Shown one piece after another: positions 1-11,600 of a stretch of 64,000 nucleotides of DNA. The notes under the pieces are model-generated. The model was not told the DNA's origin and searched no databases. It worked only from the letters and a program-made list of their open reading frames with translations. Source of the stretch: Anas platyrhynchos (lineage: Eukaryota > Chordata > Aves > Anseriformes > Anatidae); assembly GCF_047663525.1 (NCBI RefSeq), contig NC_092590.1, forward strand, positions 15,024,001-15,088,000, read 5' to 3'. The position numbers and the translations under genes are program-made. Every line of letters begins with the position of its first letter. Position 1 is the stretch's first letter.

Positions 1-456
1 GCCCGAGGGCTGATGCCCACCTCGCTGGTGCTCACCCTGCTGGGCTTGGTGGTGGCCACCCTGGGGGTGCGCTGCTGGCAGGAGGAGCCCCGGCACCCGG
101 TGGCTGGGGCAGCGGGGCTGGTGCTGCTCCTCTCGGGGCTGATGAGCCTCCTCCCCGTGTCCTGGTACACCCACGAGCTGTGGGCACTGCCCGCGGTGAC
201 CGGCAGCACGCTGGCTGCGGGTTACAGCTTGGTGCTGAGCTACCTGGGGAGCTGCCTGGAGATCCTGGGGGGGCTGGCCCTCACCCTCAGCTTCCACCAC
301 TGCTGCAAGAAGCGCAGGGCCCCCAAATATCCCCCCGGCCCCGCGCGGGAGCCCGGGCCACCCTCCACCACCTACAGCAACCCCTGGGACGTGCTGGAGG
401 ACGAGCGAGACGGGCGGCCCTGGAAGAGCACCCTGCCTTGTGACTCCGACCTGTAG
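1..456 (+). CDS. CLDN23: Claudin-23, 3' part of the coding region (5' end outside the window)
   Basis: The reading frame is open from base 1 and ends at TAG 454-456, giving the last 151 residues of a claudin. Claudins are four-pass tight-junction proteins that set paracellular permeability. Visible here are transmembrane helix 2 (about residues 4-24 of the fragment), helix 3 (about 35-52), the second extracellular loop with an SWY motif, helix 4 (about 75-97), and a basic then Pro-rich cytoplasmic tail. The motif GVRCWQ after helix 2, and the last seven residues LPCDSDL, match human CLDN23 as I remember it. The tail looks roughly 50 residues shorter than the human one. Human CLDN23 is a single-exon coding gene, and this frame shows no splice site. 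By alignment about 80 N-terminal residues are missing because the window starts inside the gene. The internal ATG at 13 corresponds to the middle of helix 2 and is not the real start. Confidence 0.93.
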   Translation, partial: ARGLMPTSLVLTLLGLVVATLGVRCWQEEPRHPVAGAAGLVLLLSGLMSLLPVSWYTHELWALPAVTGSTLAAGYSLVLSYLGSCLEILGGLALTLSFHHCCKKRRAPKYPPGPAREPGPPSTTYSNPWDVLEDERDGRPWKSTLPCDSDL

Positions 457-760
457 CCCCAGCACGGGGAGAGCAGCGGGCACTGCCCTGCCTGGTGCTG
501 GGAAGGGTGCCGGCTCCGGGGCACCTCAACAAGGACCCAGCCTGAATCTCTGCAGCCTCCTCAAAAGCCTGCCCCGCTCCAGGCTCCGTGACTGTGCCAA
601 AGCTGGGCTTTGTGTGCTCCAGGCCCTGCACCGTGCGGCGTTTCAGGGTGTTCTCCCACGAGCAGGAGGCTGCTTACAACTGCACAGCCTGCAGGGTGGG
701 GGAGAGGGGAGGGGAGCGCCTCCCACACCTCCGCTCAGCTCAGGGCTGTGTAAACATGAA

Positions 761-766
761 AATAAA
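761..766 (+). terminator. CLDN23: CLDN23 poly(A) signal
   Basis: AATAAA lies 305 bases after the CLDN23 stop. The stretch 457-790 is therefore the likely 3' UTR, with cleavage expected a short way downstream. Confidence 0.75.
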
Positions 767-789
767 TGAAGAGGAACAGGTCCGTGCCG

Positions 790-1437
790 TGGGGTAGTTA
801 CGGGCTTTCTGCCAGGCAGGCTGGGCTGAGAGCCAGGGGCACGGCCAACCCTGCTCCCCTGAGCTTCACCTGAGAGCGGGGAGGGAAGGTCTGCGGGAGG
901 ACAGGTGGCTTTTACAGCCGCCTTCCTCAAGGACTCCTCTCCCGTGGTTAAAACGGGCTCAGGAGGAGGTTTCTCCTTCCTCCAAAGCACAGCCACTTTG
1001 GGGAAAAATTGCCTGGATTTTGCTTCCCACCGTGAGGCTGGTGCAAGGCAGCAGAACTGGCTGCACTGGTTTGTAAGGGACACCCAAGGGGCCAGGACTG
1101 CACCATAAAATCCCACCCACCAGCCTGCGTAAGGGGGCTGAGCCCAGCCAGCCTGCTCGCAGAGCTCTTTTGGCCAGTTTTCCACCCCAACGGAGCCCTG
1201 AGCACGCTCTGCTCCCCCAAACACAAAGCACCATGGCACCAGAGCTGCTGCACCATGTTCCTTTATGGAAATACAGGAGCGGGGCGAGGCGGTCCCTTCC
1301 CAAGTGCGGCTGGCAGCTCCTGCAGAGACAACAGATTCATGCATCCAGGATGGATCTACACCAGCCTCCCTGGGCCCACCCACACCTCGGCACGGGGCTT
1401 CTGGCCACAGGAGGAGCGGTACAGCCCCTCCATCAGC
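790..1437. other. Convergent gap between CLDN23 and the LRP-family gene
   Basis: This stretch holds the likely 3' UTR of the minus-strand receptor gene and the end of the CLDN23 transcript. I see no coding signal. On the minus strand there is no AATAAA (TTTATT on +) between 770 and 1,580; the nearest variant is CATAAA, at about 1,261-1,266. Confidence 0.5.
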
Positions 1438-2630
1438 TCAGCCTCCTGGCATCCCCACATCCTGCTCCTCTCTCGCCTCAGCAGGCGTGCACTGGGCCTG
1501 AGGTGTATCTGGAGGAGCCCCAGGGCAAGCCAGGCTGTCAGGAGGGTTCAGAGCAGGGCCCACCCCGCACGCTGCTCACCTCTTTCCCGTCATAAGCTTC
1601 GTTCACAAAGGTATCGCTTTTGGGGGGAAGCTCTTCCTCCTCCTCGTCCTCTTCCTCGGGGTCGCTTTCACGGTGGTACAGGGTGAGCACGCGGGTGGAA
1701 GCGGTGCTCGAGGTCCTGCGGAGAGCAAATAAAGCATCTCAGAGCGACAGAGCCCTGTCTTCAAGGTGGAGCAGGATCCCAACATTTGTCGTTGTCCTGC
1801 TGGGTTTACTGCAGCTTTCCATGTGGCAGAGGGGCGCACCAGACCCCGCTCTGCCCCCAGGCCCCTCTCCAACCCCACAGCTCACCTCCTCCGCCTGTCC
1901 TGCCTCCGCATGTAGGCCAGGGCCCCCACGGCAGCGGCGGCCAGCAGCAGGAGCACGGCCACCCCCAGGGCGATGGGTCCTGCCACCGGCTGCACCTCGG
2001 CCTCCTCGCAGTAGTCCCCGCGGTAGCCCAGGGCGCAGTGGCAGGTCACCCGCCCGGCCTCGATGGCGCAGTCCCCGCGCAGGTTGCACGTCTCGCTGCT
2101 GCAGGGCACGGCCCCCAGCACCTCCTCGGTGTTGGGGGTTACCAGGAAGGGCTCTTGGTGCTCCCCAGGGGCTGCAGGCAGGCTGGGGACGGGCTGCTGA
2201 GGCGCAGGGGGGGCTGAGGGCATGGCTGGTTTCTCCTCTTTCGTGTGGGAGATGCCTGAGGGTGCCACCACCACGGGAACCTGCGTCTTCGGCTCCACAG
2301 AGGGGCCTGGAGGAGCGAGCACAGACCCGGGTGAGAGCCCCCTTCCCAGCCAAAGGAGACACCGAAGTGCCCCGGCAGGGGGTGAGCACTTACAGCCCGA
2401 TTCATCGGAGCCGTCAGCACAGTCGGGGTGCCCGTCGCAGAGCTGCTCTCCGGAGATGCAGCTCTGGAGGTCAGCACAAGCCCGCAGCGGGGCCGGGCAC
2501 GGCGGGGCCAGCACGCAGCTCACCCCGCGCACCAGGCGGTACCCGAGGGCACAGCGGCACTGCCGCCCCGCGGGGGTGGGCAGGCAGAGCTGGCTGCAGC
2601 CCCCGTTGCTCTTCGCACAGCCGTGGGTGC
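1438..2630 (-). other. LRP-like exons 30-33: EGF, LDLa 13, stalk, EGF, membrane helix, tail
   Basis: Exon coordinates: 2394-2630, 1886-2306, 1580-1715, 1438-1497. Exon 30 is an EGF followed by LDLa 13 (DGSDESGC). Exon 31 encodes a Pro-rich stalk, a Cys-rich EGF, and the membrane helix ([20 protein letters not shown]), then a stop-transfer stretch rich in Arg. Exon 32 encodes an acidic cytoplasmic segment and the FVNEAY motif, an FxNxxY sorting signal with Glu where LDLR has Pro. The final 60-bp exon (19 residues and TGA at 1438-1440) has a correct acceptor and phase but no domain; if the donor at 1,579 is not used, the frame instead adds 13 residues and stops. Confidence 0.7.
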
Positions 2631-5600
2631 CTGCCGGGACAGCAGGATTAGAAGGGCCTCACTCGGTGCCCCACGCACCAGGGGCTGGGGCAGCCCCAGA
2701 CCCACCTTCTTGTGAGATCTGGCTGTAAATCCTCAAGGCTACCAGCTCCTGCTCCATGGGGAACCACCAGCTCTTGGCCTGCTCCAGGCGGCTGTGCCAG
2801 ACCTTGCTGGAGCCTGGGGACACACAGCAGCTTCAGCAACCCTCCACCTCCTCCCACAGAGGTGTGGGGCTCCTCCAGCCTGCCCTATACCCGGTATCCC
2901 ACAGGGACTGGCAGAGACCCCAAGCCCTGGGGCAGCAGGAGGAGCTGAAGTGCACCCCAGACGGACTCACCATTCGTTGAGGCCGTGGTCCAGAGCAGAA
3001 AGCCGTCCCCGATGGCAAAGAGCGAGAGGCCGTGCAGCCCCTCCCGCACCACTCGGAAGTGGGAACCGTCCAGCTCGATGCTGCCGATCGCACCCCTCTC
3101 TGCAGGCACAGACAGAGGGGACACCATGGCTTAGGGCTGCCCCTTGGGGCTGCACCGAGTCCCCCCCAGCTCCCACAGCACCCTAGGCGGACCCCAGACT
3201 CACCCCGGTCTGCCCAGTACAGCCTGGTGCCGGCACCCCCGAAGGCGAGGCCGGCAGGGGACCGGGCTCTCCTCCAGAGCACCCTGCGGCCGCTGCCGTC
3301 CATGGCCGCGCACTCCACCACGTTTCCCGGCCCTCGCCTCCCCGCCGCGGTGACGAAGCACATGGTGGAGGCGCGAGGGCACAGGGCCAGCCAGGCAGCC
3401 CCCTGCAGCCCCTCGCTGAGCAGCTGCAGGGCCCAGCGCCCGCCGGGCGCAGCCACCTGGAGGCTGGCCGGCTGACCCCCGAGCCAGTAGAGGTTTCCAC
3501 TCAGCCAGTCCAGGGCCAGGGAGGATACCGAGCCCTCCACGGCCACCGCCCGCTGCCAGGAGAGCCGGCCCGAGTCCTTCAGGCGCAGCAGCCCGATGGA
3601 GTCGCCCCCCGCCTCGGCGAAATACAGGCTCTTGTCCTTCACCATGTAGTCGACGGCGGTCAGGCGCCCCACCTTGGCCAGCGGCAGGGCCCGGTGTGGA
3701 GGGAGGCCTTGGGACGTGGCTGTTGTGGGCAGATCCTTCAGGTAGACCTAGGGGAAGGAGACAGCGCTGGGACGGGGACCCCGCTCCCAAAAAAAGCAGC
3801 GAGGGGAGCAGCCCCCCGGCCTGGCCCTGCAGGTACCTGCATCACGGCTGCTGGTGATGCGAGGAGGGCGAAGGCTGAGTCGTGGAGGGGCAGGCAGGTG
3901 GTCTCATCGGCAGCCAGGGTCAGCCCGGCAGGGCAGCGGCACTGCCCGGAGTGCCGGGCACTCAGCAGGCACAGGTGGGAGCAGCCACGTGCCGCGCACG
4001 GGTTGGGGACCGCCGGGCGCAGGGCTGGGTGTATCACCTGTAGGGCAAGGCAGGCTCAGCCCCACAGCCTGAGCGGGGCCTCGCAGCTCTACCAGAGAGC
4101 TGGCAGCTCCTGAGCACAGGGATCAGCACCCCAAGGACCGCAGCTCTCAGTGCCTCCACGCCCTGTGCCCGAGCAGAGTGGGTGCAGCAGGGTTTGGGGT
4201 CCCTGGGGCAGGTACCTGGAGGCCGTGGGGCTGCCCGTGCCGCTTGAGCAGCACGGTCCTGTTCTTGCCAGCAGCCTTGTCCACCCGCAGCACTGACCAC
4301 GTCTTCCTCTCCGACCAGTAGAGCTGCCCCTCGCACACTGCTGCGGCAAAGGGGCTCCGGACCCAGCCCAGCTGCAGCACCTGGAGGAGAGAGGGGTTTT
4401 TAGAACAGCCCCTGGCACCCGGCCCAGCCCTGTAGCACCCACCACGCACCCTCACGTCCGTGCCGTCCAGGCGTGCGGAACCCAGGCTGCTCAGTTTCTC
4501 ATCCAGCCAGAAGATCTTCGAGGCGGGGAGGTCAAGGGCCAGCGCCGTGGGCCAGCCCAGCCCCTGGGCCAGCAGCACGTGCCGCCGGCTCCCGTCCATG
4601 GTGGCCTCCATCAGGCGGGGGAGGCTCCCCACCTCGGACCAGTACAGCACCCTGGTGGGAGGAGGACAGCACAGGGTTTCCCTTTCCATCAGGGATGTGC
4701 TAAGAGCTCTGCCCAAAGCAGGGGCAGGTGCATGGGGTTCCTCTTCCCCAGTCACACAGCCCCAACAGCACCCAGGTGAGGCCATCCCAACTCTCCCCCA
4801 TCCCACTGCTTGCTTCTGCAGGGAGAAAACGGGCTAGGACAGGGCTGGCAAGAAGGTCTCCAAGTCCTCCTACCCCAAACTTACCCTGCTAGAGGCTGGA
4901 GCACCAGGGAGTGGGGCTGGTCCATGTCTCCATCCAGCACCACGGTGTACTCTGGTTTCCCTCGCCAGGCAGCCCCCAGCCGGGTGGCTAGCACCTGCCC
5001 CGCTGCCCCGTCCGTCCAGTACAGGTTCCTCCCGAGCCAGTCCACAGCGATGCAGTCTGACCTCACCCCTGCGACGTGCCCAGGAGTCAGCACCCAGAGG
5101 GCAAAATGCTGGGGCAAAAATGCTCCCAGGCTGGGTCTCCAGCACGCCAGGAGCTCAGGCTCCCCCCAGCACCTCTGCGTGCGAGGGGATGCAGCCTGGT
5201 GCAGCTGCATCCTGGGGATTGCACAGACACAGGGCAGCCACACCAACCCCGTGTCATCACAGCCTACCTTTCACCAACGTGCCCTTCTTGCCCGAGTCGA
5301 GGCCCTGCCAGCTGATGCTCTCCGTGGCCAGATCCATCCAGAAAACTTTCCTCTCCACTGGGTCATAGTCGAGCGAGAAGACGATGCGCTCCTTGTCGGT
5401 GGCCAGCAGCACCTCCTCGCGCCCGCTCCGCAGGCCGTAGGACAGCACCTCTGATTGCACGGCCACCAGCAGCACGGGCTCTGGTCCTGGGGGTGACACA
5501 GAGCCCCCTCAGCCCCTGGTGGCCCCACGGCCCCAGAAAACACGGCAGAGCCTTCTGGGGCACAGCATGCCCCCCTGATGCTTGCAGACCCCTGGGCTTA

Positions 5601-8600
5601 CCACCCAGCTTGCAGACGCGGCCGTCGGGCTCCAGCAGGTAGCCAGGGAGGCAGCTGCAGCTGTAGGACCCCGGGGCGTTGAGGCAGGTCTGGCTGCAGG
5701 CTCGCTCACCCCACTCCGTGCACTCATCTATGTCCACGCAGGTCAGGCCGTCCTCAGCCAGCCGATAGCCAGGGGCACAGTAGCATCGCTGTGGGGAAAG
5801 AGGTGAGTGTGGGGCTCCTCCCGCAGCCGGGACAGGGCAGCAGAGCAGTGCAAACCCCCCAGGTGAGGGCTGCTGGCACTCACGGGGCCCTGGGGTGAAG
5901 GGTGGCAGAGTTGTGAGCAGCGTAGCTGGCAGGGCAGGGAGCAGTTCCCCCCCTCGTCTGAGCCGTTCACGCAGTCCTGCTGCCCGCTGCACACCAGGGA
6001 GACGTTGAGGCAGACCCCCAGCCTGCAGGGGTACTCGTGGCTCGGACACGGAGCGGGCTGGCCTGCAGGGACACACAGGGGGAAGCTGCCCTGAGCCTCG
6101 TCCACCAGTTCCACATGCCCAGGGCAAGCTGAGCTGTGCCCGCAGGGTGCCCAGGACGCATGGTAGCAATGCCCAGAGCTGTGCCAGCAGCCTGCCCACA
6201 GGATATCCTAACGCTGAAGCCACCAGTCTCATGGGGACAACACCCAGCCAGGGCCTGGAGCCACCAGCGGTGCTGGGAGGGGGCTCTGCACACAGGACCC
6301 TTCCCCTCAGCGCAGAGCAGGGCCCCCTCCGTGCTGCAGAGCTGCCAGCTGCCCGCGGGGGGACACGGAGGGGACGCGCAGCGCGTTGCTCACAGCTGGC
6401 CTCGTCGCTGCCATCCCTGCAGTCCGCCTCTCCGTCGCACCGCCAGGCGCTGGGGACGCACTCGTGGTCCCGGGAGCAGCCCCACTGCTGGTCACGGCAC
6501 GGCCCTTCCTCCTGGGGACAGTCCTGCAGGAGCAAGGGAGGGGGTGAGCGGTGCCACCAGCCCCCCAGGAATTGGGGCAGGGGGTCCCCAGCTCACTCCC
6601 ACCTCCTCATCCGTGCCGTCCTCGCAGTCGGTGTCCCCATCGCAGCGCCAGGCCTGGGGCACGCACTGCCTGCTGCGGGGACACGCCACCTCGCCCGCGC
6701 GGCACAGCAGGGGCCGCGGCACCGCGCAGCCCTCCTCGTCCGAGCCATCCCGGCAGTCCCGGTCCCCGTCACAGCGCAGGGACAGGGCCACGCACTGCCC
6801 GCTGCGGCACGGGAACTCAGCTGGGCTGCACTCCTTGGGCGCTGCCGGGGGGAGAGGGGGATGGATGAGAAAGAGGGAACCCAAAGCTCAACCCCAAACC
6901 ACCCCGTGGCACCCGCCGGGGGGCTCACCGCAGCGCTGCTCGTCGGCACGGTCCAGGCAGTCGGCGTGGCCGTCGCACAGCCAGCTCTCGGGGACGCAGC
7001 GGGTGGCGGCGTCGCAGCGCAGGGCACAGTCCGGCGTGGGGCTCCAGCAGCCCGCCTCGTCCGAGGCGTCGGGGCACTGCGGCACCCCATCGCACCGCTC
7101 GCCCGCCCCGACACACGTGGCGCCGCTCACGCAGTGGAAGGCCCCTGGGGAGATGAGGAGATGTGCCGGGCAGGGTGCCAGCACCCCCAGTGACTTAAAA
7201 TGCCCCACCAGCACTCTTGGCACTCAGCCACCCATCTGCTCAGGGAAAAAGGCTCCTACCTGGGGTGTCGCAGAGCTGGGCACAGCCGTCCTCATCAGAG
7301 CCGTCCGCACAGTCCCTCTCCCCGTCACACACGTACTCCTGCGCCACGCACTCGGTGCCGTCACGGCAGGGCACGTGTGTGCGAGGGCAGGAGAGGTGGG
7401 GGACGGCGGGGAGGGGGCGTGCAGGGCTGGCTGGGTGCTGCGTGCTCGTGGTTAGCCGTGGGGCAGCAGGCTGGGGTGGCACGGACAGGGTGGTGGTGCT
7501 CGTGGTGCTCCTCATGGTGGTGGTGGAGCTCCTCGTGGTGGGTGACTGCACAGAGGGGACCTTGGTTGATGTTGTTTGGGTGGTGGCGGGCACAGAGGTG
7601 GTGGTTGGGGTGGACGTGGTGGTGGTGGTGGTTGGTGCAGGGGTGGTTTTGGCCGGCGTGGACGTGCTGGAGGTGGTTGGCGCTGCGGTGGGAGGCGCAG
7701 CGGTGGTCGTCTTGCGTGGTGGTGGAGGTCGTGTGGTGGAGGTGGTGGCCGGGCTTGTCCTCGAGGCAGGGCTCGTGCTCGTCCTCGACGCAGTGGTCAC
7801 GGGTGGGTGGAGCGGCAGGGCAGGCGCTCTGCTCGTTGGCACTGGAACACGAGCCTGGATTTGGGGCTGCCCACGCTGCGGGCACGTCCAGGAGCAGCCC
7901 GGATGCCCCCAGCACAGCGCAGCATTGGCCCCAGCCCCTCTCACCTGCAGGCAGCTCCAGCTCCACGAAGGCCACCGCTCCCTGCACGCCTTCTGCTGGC
8001 ACGGCCAGCACGAGGGCCAGCGTCCGCCGGTCCCAGAGCAGCAGAGACGTCTTGTTGACAGACACCAGGTAGGGCTCGAAGGCAGCCACGAGGCCATGGG
8101 GCCAGCTGGGTGCCAGGGTGACCGCTTGCCGTTTGGTCAGGCTCAGTGCCCTCAGGCCTGCAGGCAGAGGGGATGTTTTGGACATGGGGTTTGCCGGCAC
8201 CCCTTGTGGCCCACCCTGTGCCCCCACAGCCCCCAGTTATGGCAGGGGCCTCATGGCTGAGGACAGGAGCCCACCCGTGGGACAAAGCCTGTCCCACTGC
8301 ACAGGCAGGGACCTGCTGAGTGACTGGTCACTCCTGCCTCTACAGCAACCCCCCTCTGCTCCAGATTTCTCCAGGACTCACCCAGGGCTGAGCTCCAGAG
8401 CAGGGTGAAGGCCCTGCTGTCCATGGCCACGGGCAGCTCTCCAGGCCAGGTCTCGTTCCAGGCATCCCGCGGGTCCCCCCCCGCCAGGCTGAGCTGCTGC
8501 AGGGGCTGCCCAGGAGCCAGCCAGTACAGAGCCCCCCGCTGCCAGTCCAAGAAGAGGTGCTGGATGCTGCTGCGAGCGCGGTGCAGGACGTGCGAGGTCA

Positions 8601-11600
8601 TGTTGGGCGCCTGGGTCACCCCGATGTCCCTCCGGTTACACGCCAGCCAGTACAGGCTCCCCGAGCGGACGTCCACGCGGGCAGAGCAGACTTGGCAACA
8701 GGCAAGCAAGCAGTTATGGGGCTGCCCCACAGCCCAGCTCCTCCGCCTGGGTCCCCCCTGTCCCTACAGCCAGGGCACAGCTGGCTGCTGCCTCGGCACA
8801 GCCCCAGCGTGGGCACCAAGGGACTGCTGAGCTCTCTGGCAGAAGAGCCTCGCATCTCCGGGAGCTCTGGGGGGCTCCGGCACCCCACGGGGTCTCACCT
8901 GGCAGCCTGGTCTCGATGGTTTCTCTCCTCCCGGCGTGCCCCACGAGGCGCAGCAGCGTCCCGTGGTCATCCGTCCCGTAGAGCATCAACCTCTGCCAGT
9001 CCACGTCCTGCAGCTGGAGGGGCTCCCACCACTGCTGCACTCGTCGGCTGCGTGGCCCGGGGCCCACCTGCACCAGGGAGATGGCTTTCCCTGAGGAGTA
9101 GGCGATGGACAGCTCTGTGGGGCACAAGGACAGCGCGTCAGAGTGGCTCCAGCGTCACCATCCCCTCCCCAGGGTGCAGACAGCTCCTCATTTCCCCCCC
9201 TGCATGGGGCACAGCACCAGGAAGGGCTCCCCAGGGCCCTCCCCAAAGCACCCCAAGGCAGGGAGGCAGCCTGCAGCCCTGCTCACCTGCACACTTCCCC
9301 GAGGGCAGGAGGTAGAGGCCCTCTGGACAGGCACACTGATAGCCCCGGGGGTGCACAGGGGACAGGAGGCAGAGGTGGCTGCACAGACCCGGAGCACAGG
9401 CAGCGGTATCCCCTGGGAGCAAAGGGGACACGAGGAGCTCGGGCAGCTGCCACCCCTCGTGCTTCTCCCCGCACCCAGGGGCTGCCCGGCGCAGTACTCA
9501 CGCGGAGGCTGCTGCAGCACGTGCAGCACCGTGAAAGCCGAGACGGGGGCCCGCAGCAGCACGGCGTGCTCCCGGGGAGAGGCCCTGCTGGCAGACACCA
9601 GCTCGGTGCCGTCGGCCCAGAAGAAGCGGCTCTCGAAGACGGCCAGGCCCAGCGGCTCGGCGTGGCTCCGCAGGACGGAGGGGAAGGAGTGGCGCCCGCT
9701 GCCATCCACCCGCAGCGTCTCGATGGACTGGGGACGGGGCACAGCCGCCACGTGGCACGCCTCAGCACGGGCACCCCGTGCCACAGGGGCACCCCGTGCC
9801 ACAGGGGGAAGCGGGGCCGCCCTTCCCAGCCCCACCTCGCCACCTCCCAGCTCGTGGTGGGGCTGAGCCCTGCCGCCCCCCGGCCCTACCTCCTTGTACT
9901 CGCTGATCCAGTACAGCCTGCCGGCCACGTAGTCCAGGCTCAGCCCCACAGGCTCTTCCATCGACACCACCGTGAGCTCCCGGCGGTTCGAGCCGTCCAT
10001 GCCGGCTGCAGCGATGACCGTCCGGCCCCTCTGCCCACGGTTGACCCAGTACAGGGACCTGAGGACGGGCACCCAGCTCTTGGTGTGCCCCCAGGGCTCC
10101 CCAAACCCCCCTCACACAGTAAAAGCACAGCCCTGGCTCCGAGCACTGCCTCCCCAGCTCCTTACCTCGCAGCGGGGTACACTGTCAGCTGTTCCGGGGC
10201 CACGTCCTTCCCCAGCACCCTGACGTAGCCCCGGCCATCACCCAGCCCCGCACAGATGGCCGCGGGGTGGCTGCTGGCCCAGTACAGCTGCCCCGTGAAC
10301 CAGTCCACGGAGATGCTGTTCACCTCCCCAGCATCTGCAGAGACACAGTGGTTAATGCTCACAGCCTCAGCTCCTGGCCACAAACTCCAGGTTTCCCCTT
10401 TCCACTGCAGGAAAGCAGGGCCGGGGTGGCAGGCCAGCTCTCAGCCCCACCACCTTTGTGTCTCTGCACCTGCGTAGAGAAGCCGTGCTCCCTTCCCCGG
10501 GTGGTGGGCGCAGAGTTCACCCTCTTCCGTCAGCCAGTAGTAGGTTTCCCGGAGCAGGTCGTACACCAGGGCACGGGGCTCGGTCTCGGTGGAGAGCAGG
10601 GGTCGGTACGCCTGGGTCCGCACGTCCAGAAGAGCCAGGTCCTCCCCGACGGCCACCAGGAGCTGCGTGGAGTTGTCTGCCGGGACGGTGTCAGCAGGTG
10701 GATGGGGATGGGACAGGACTCGGGGCGCTGCCTGGGGCGGGCAGGGCAGCCCAGCACACCCTACCTGCCACCTCGCAGATGGTGCCGTGGCGCAGCGTGT
10801 AGCCCTGGAGGCAGGAGCAGCTGAAAGATCCCGGCGTGTTCCGGCACAGCTGGCTGCAGGGGCTGTACTCCAAGGAGCACTCGTCTACATCTGCAGCGAC
10901 AGCAGCTGCTGGGAGCCCACGGCACGGCTGCATGGCTCCCTTCAGGCAGCACCACCAGCCCCTGGCCACAAGGGACCACCGAGACAGCCCCCAGACCCCA
11001 AACCCATCGGTGACAGCAGGGACACGAGCTGCACGCAGCTTCTCGGGGCCAGGTAGGAGACGTGGGCAGGAGCAGGGCTGAAGTGGGTGCTCCTGCACGA
11101 ACGCTGGCTCCGGCAAAGCCAAAGTGTTCACACCCCAACCCCTCCTTACCAGCACAGCTCTGCCCGTCGCTCTGCAGCACCCAGCCGGCCCCGCAGGAGC
11201 ACTGCACGCCCCAGTGGGTGTCAGCACACGTCTCCGCGCAGCCCCCGTTGCGCACAAAGCAGCTCCGCCCTGCAGGGAGGCAGCGGAGGGGTGAAATAAA
11301 TCAGGGCTGCTTCTGCAGCTCTCCCGGCCCCACGCCTGCTCACCGCACGTGCTGGGCTCATCGGTGCCGTCCAGGCAGTCATCCTCATCGTTGCACATCA
11401 GGGACTCCAGGATGCACTTCCCCTCGTCGCACCTCACCATGCCGGCCGGGCAGGGGGCTGCGGCACACACAGCTCATGTCAGGAGGGCACGGGAGATGCT
11501 GTGGGTCCCTGACTTGTGGGGAGGTCCCACAAAGTGTCTGCAGGTTCCCACCATCCCAAGGGGAGCTGGGATCCAGGACAGCCAAAAAAAACTTCACACG

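Noticed and set aside
287-1383. Open frames antisense to CLDN23 and its 3' UTR
   Set aside because: They are products of high GC content and stop-codon scarcity; no motif, and they overlap a clear gene.
1620-2651. A 343-codon + strand frame
   Set aside because: It is a shadow of the minus-strand receptor exons; its Ser-rich start is the reverse of the acidic tail codons.
7480-7790. GTGGTG-type repeat as a CRISPR-like or regulatory array
   Set aside because: It is the coding DNA of the Thr-rich part of a receptor exon, with no spacers.
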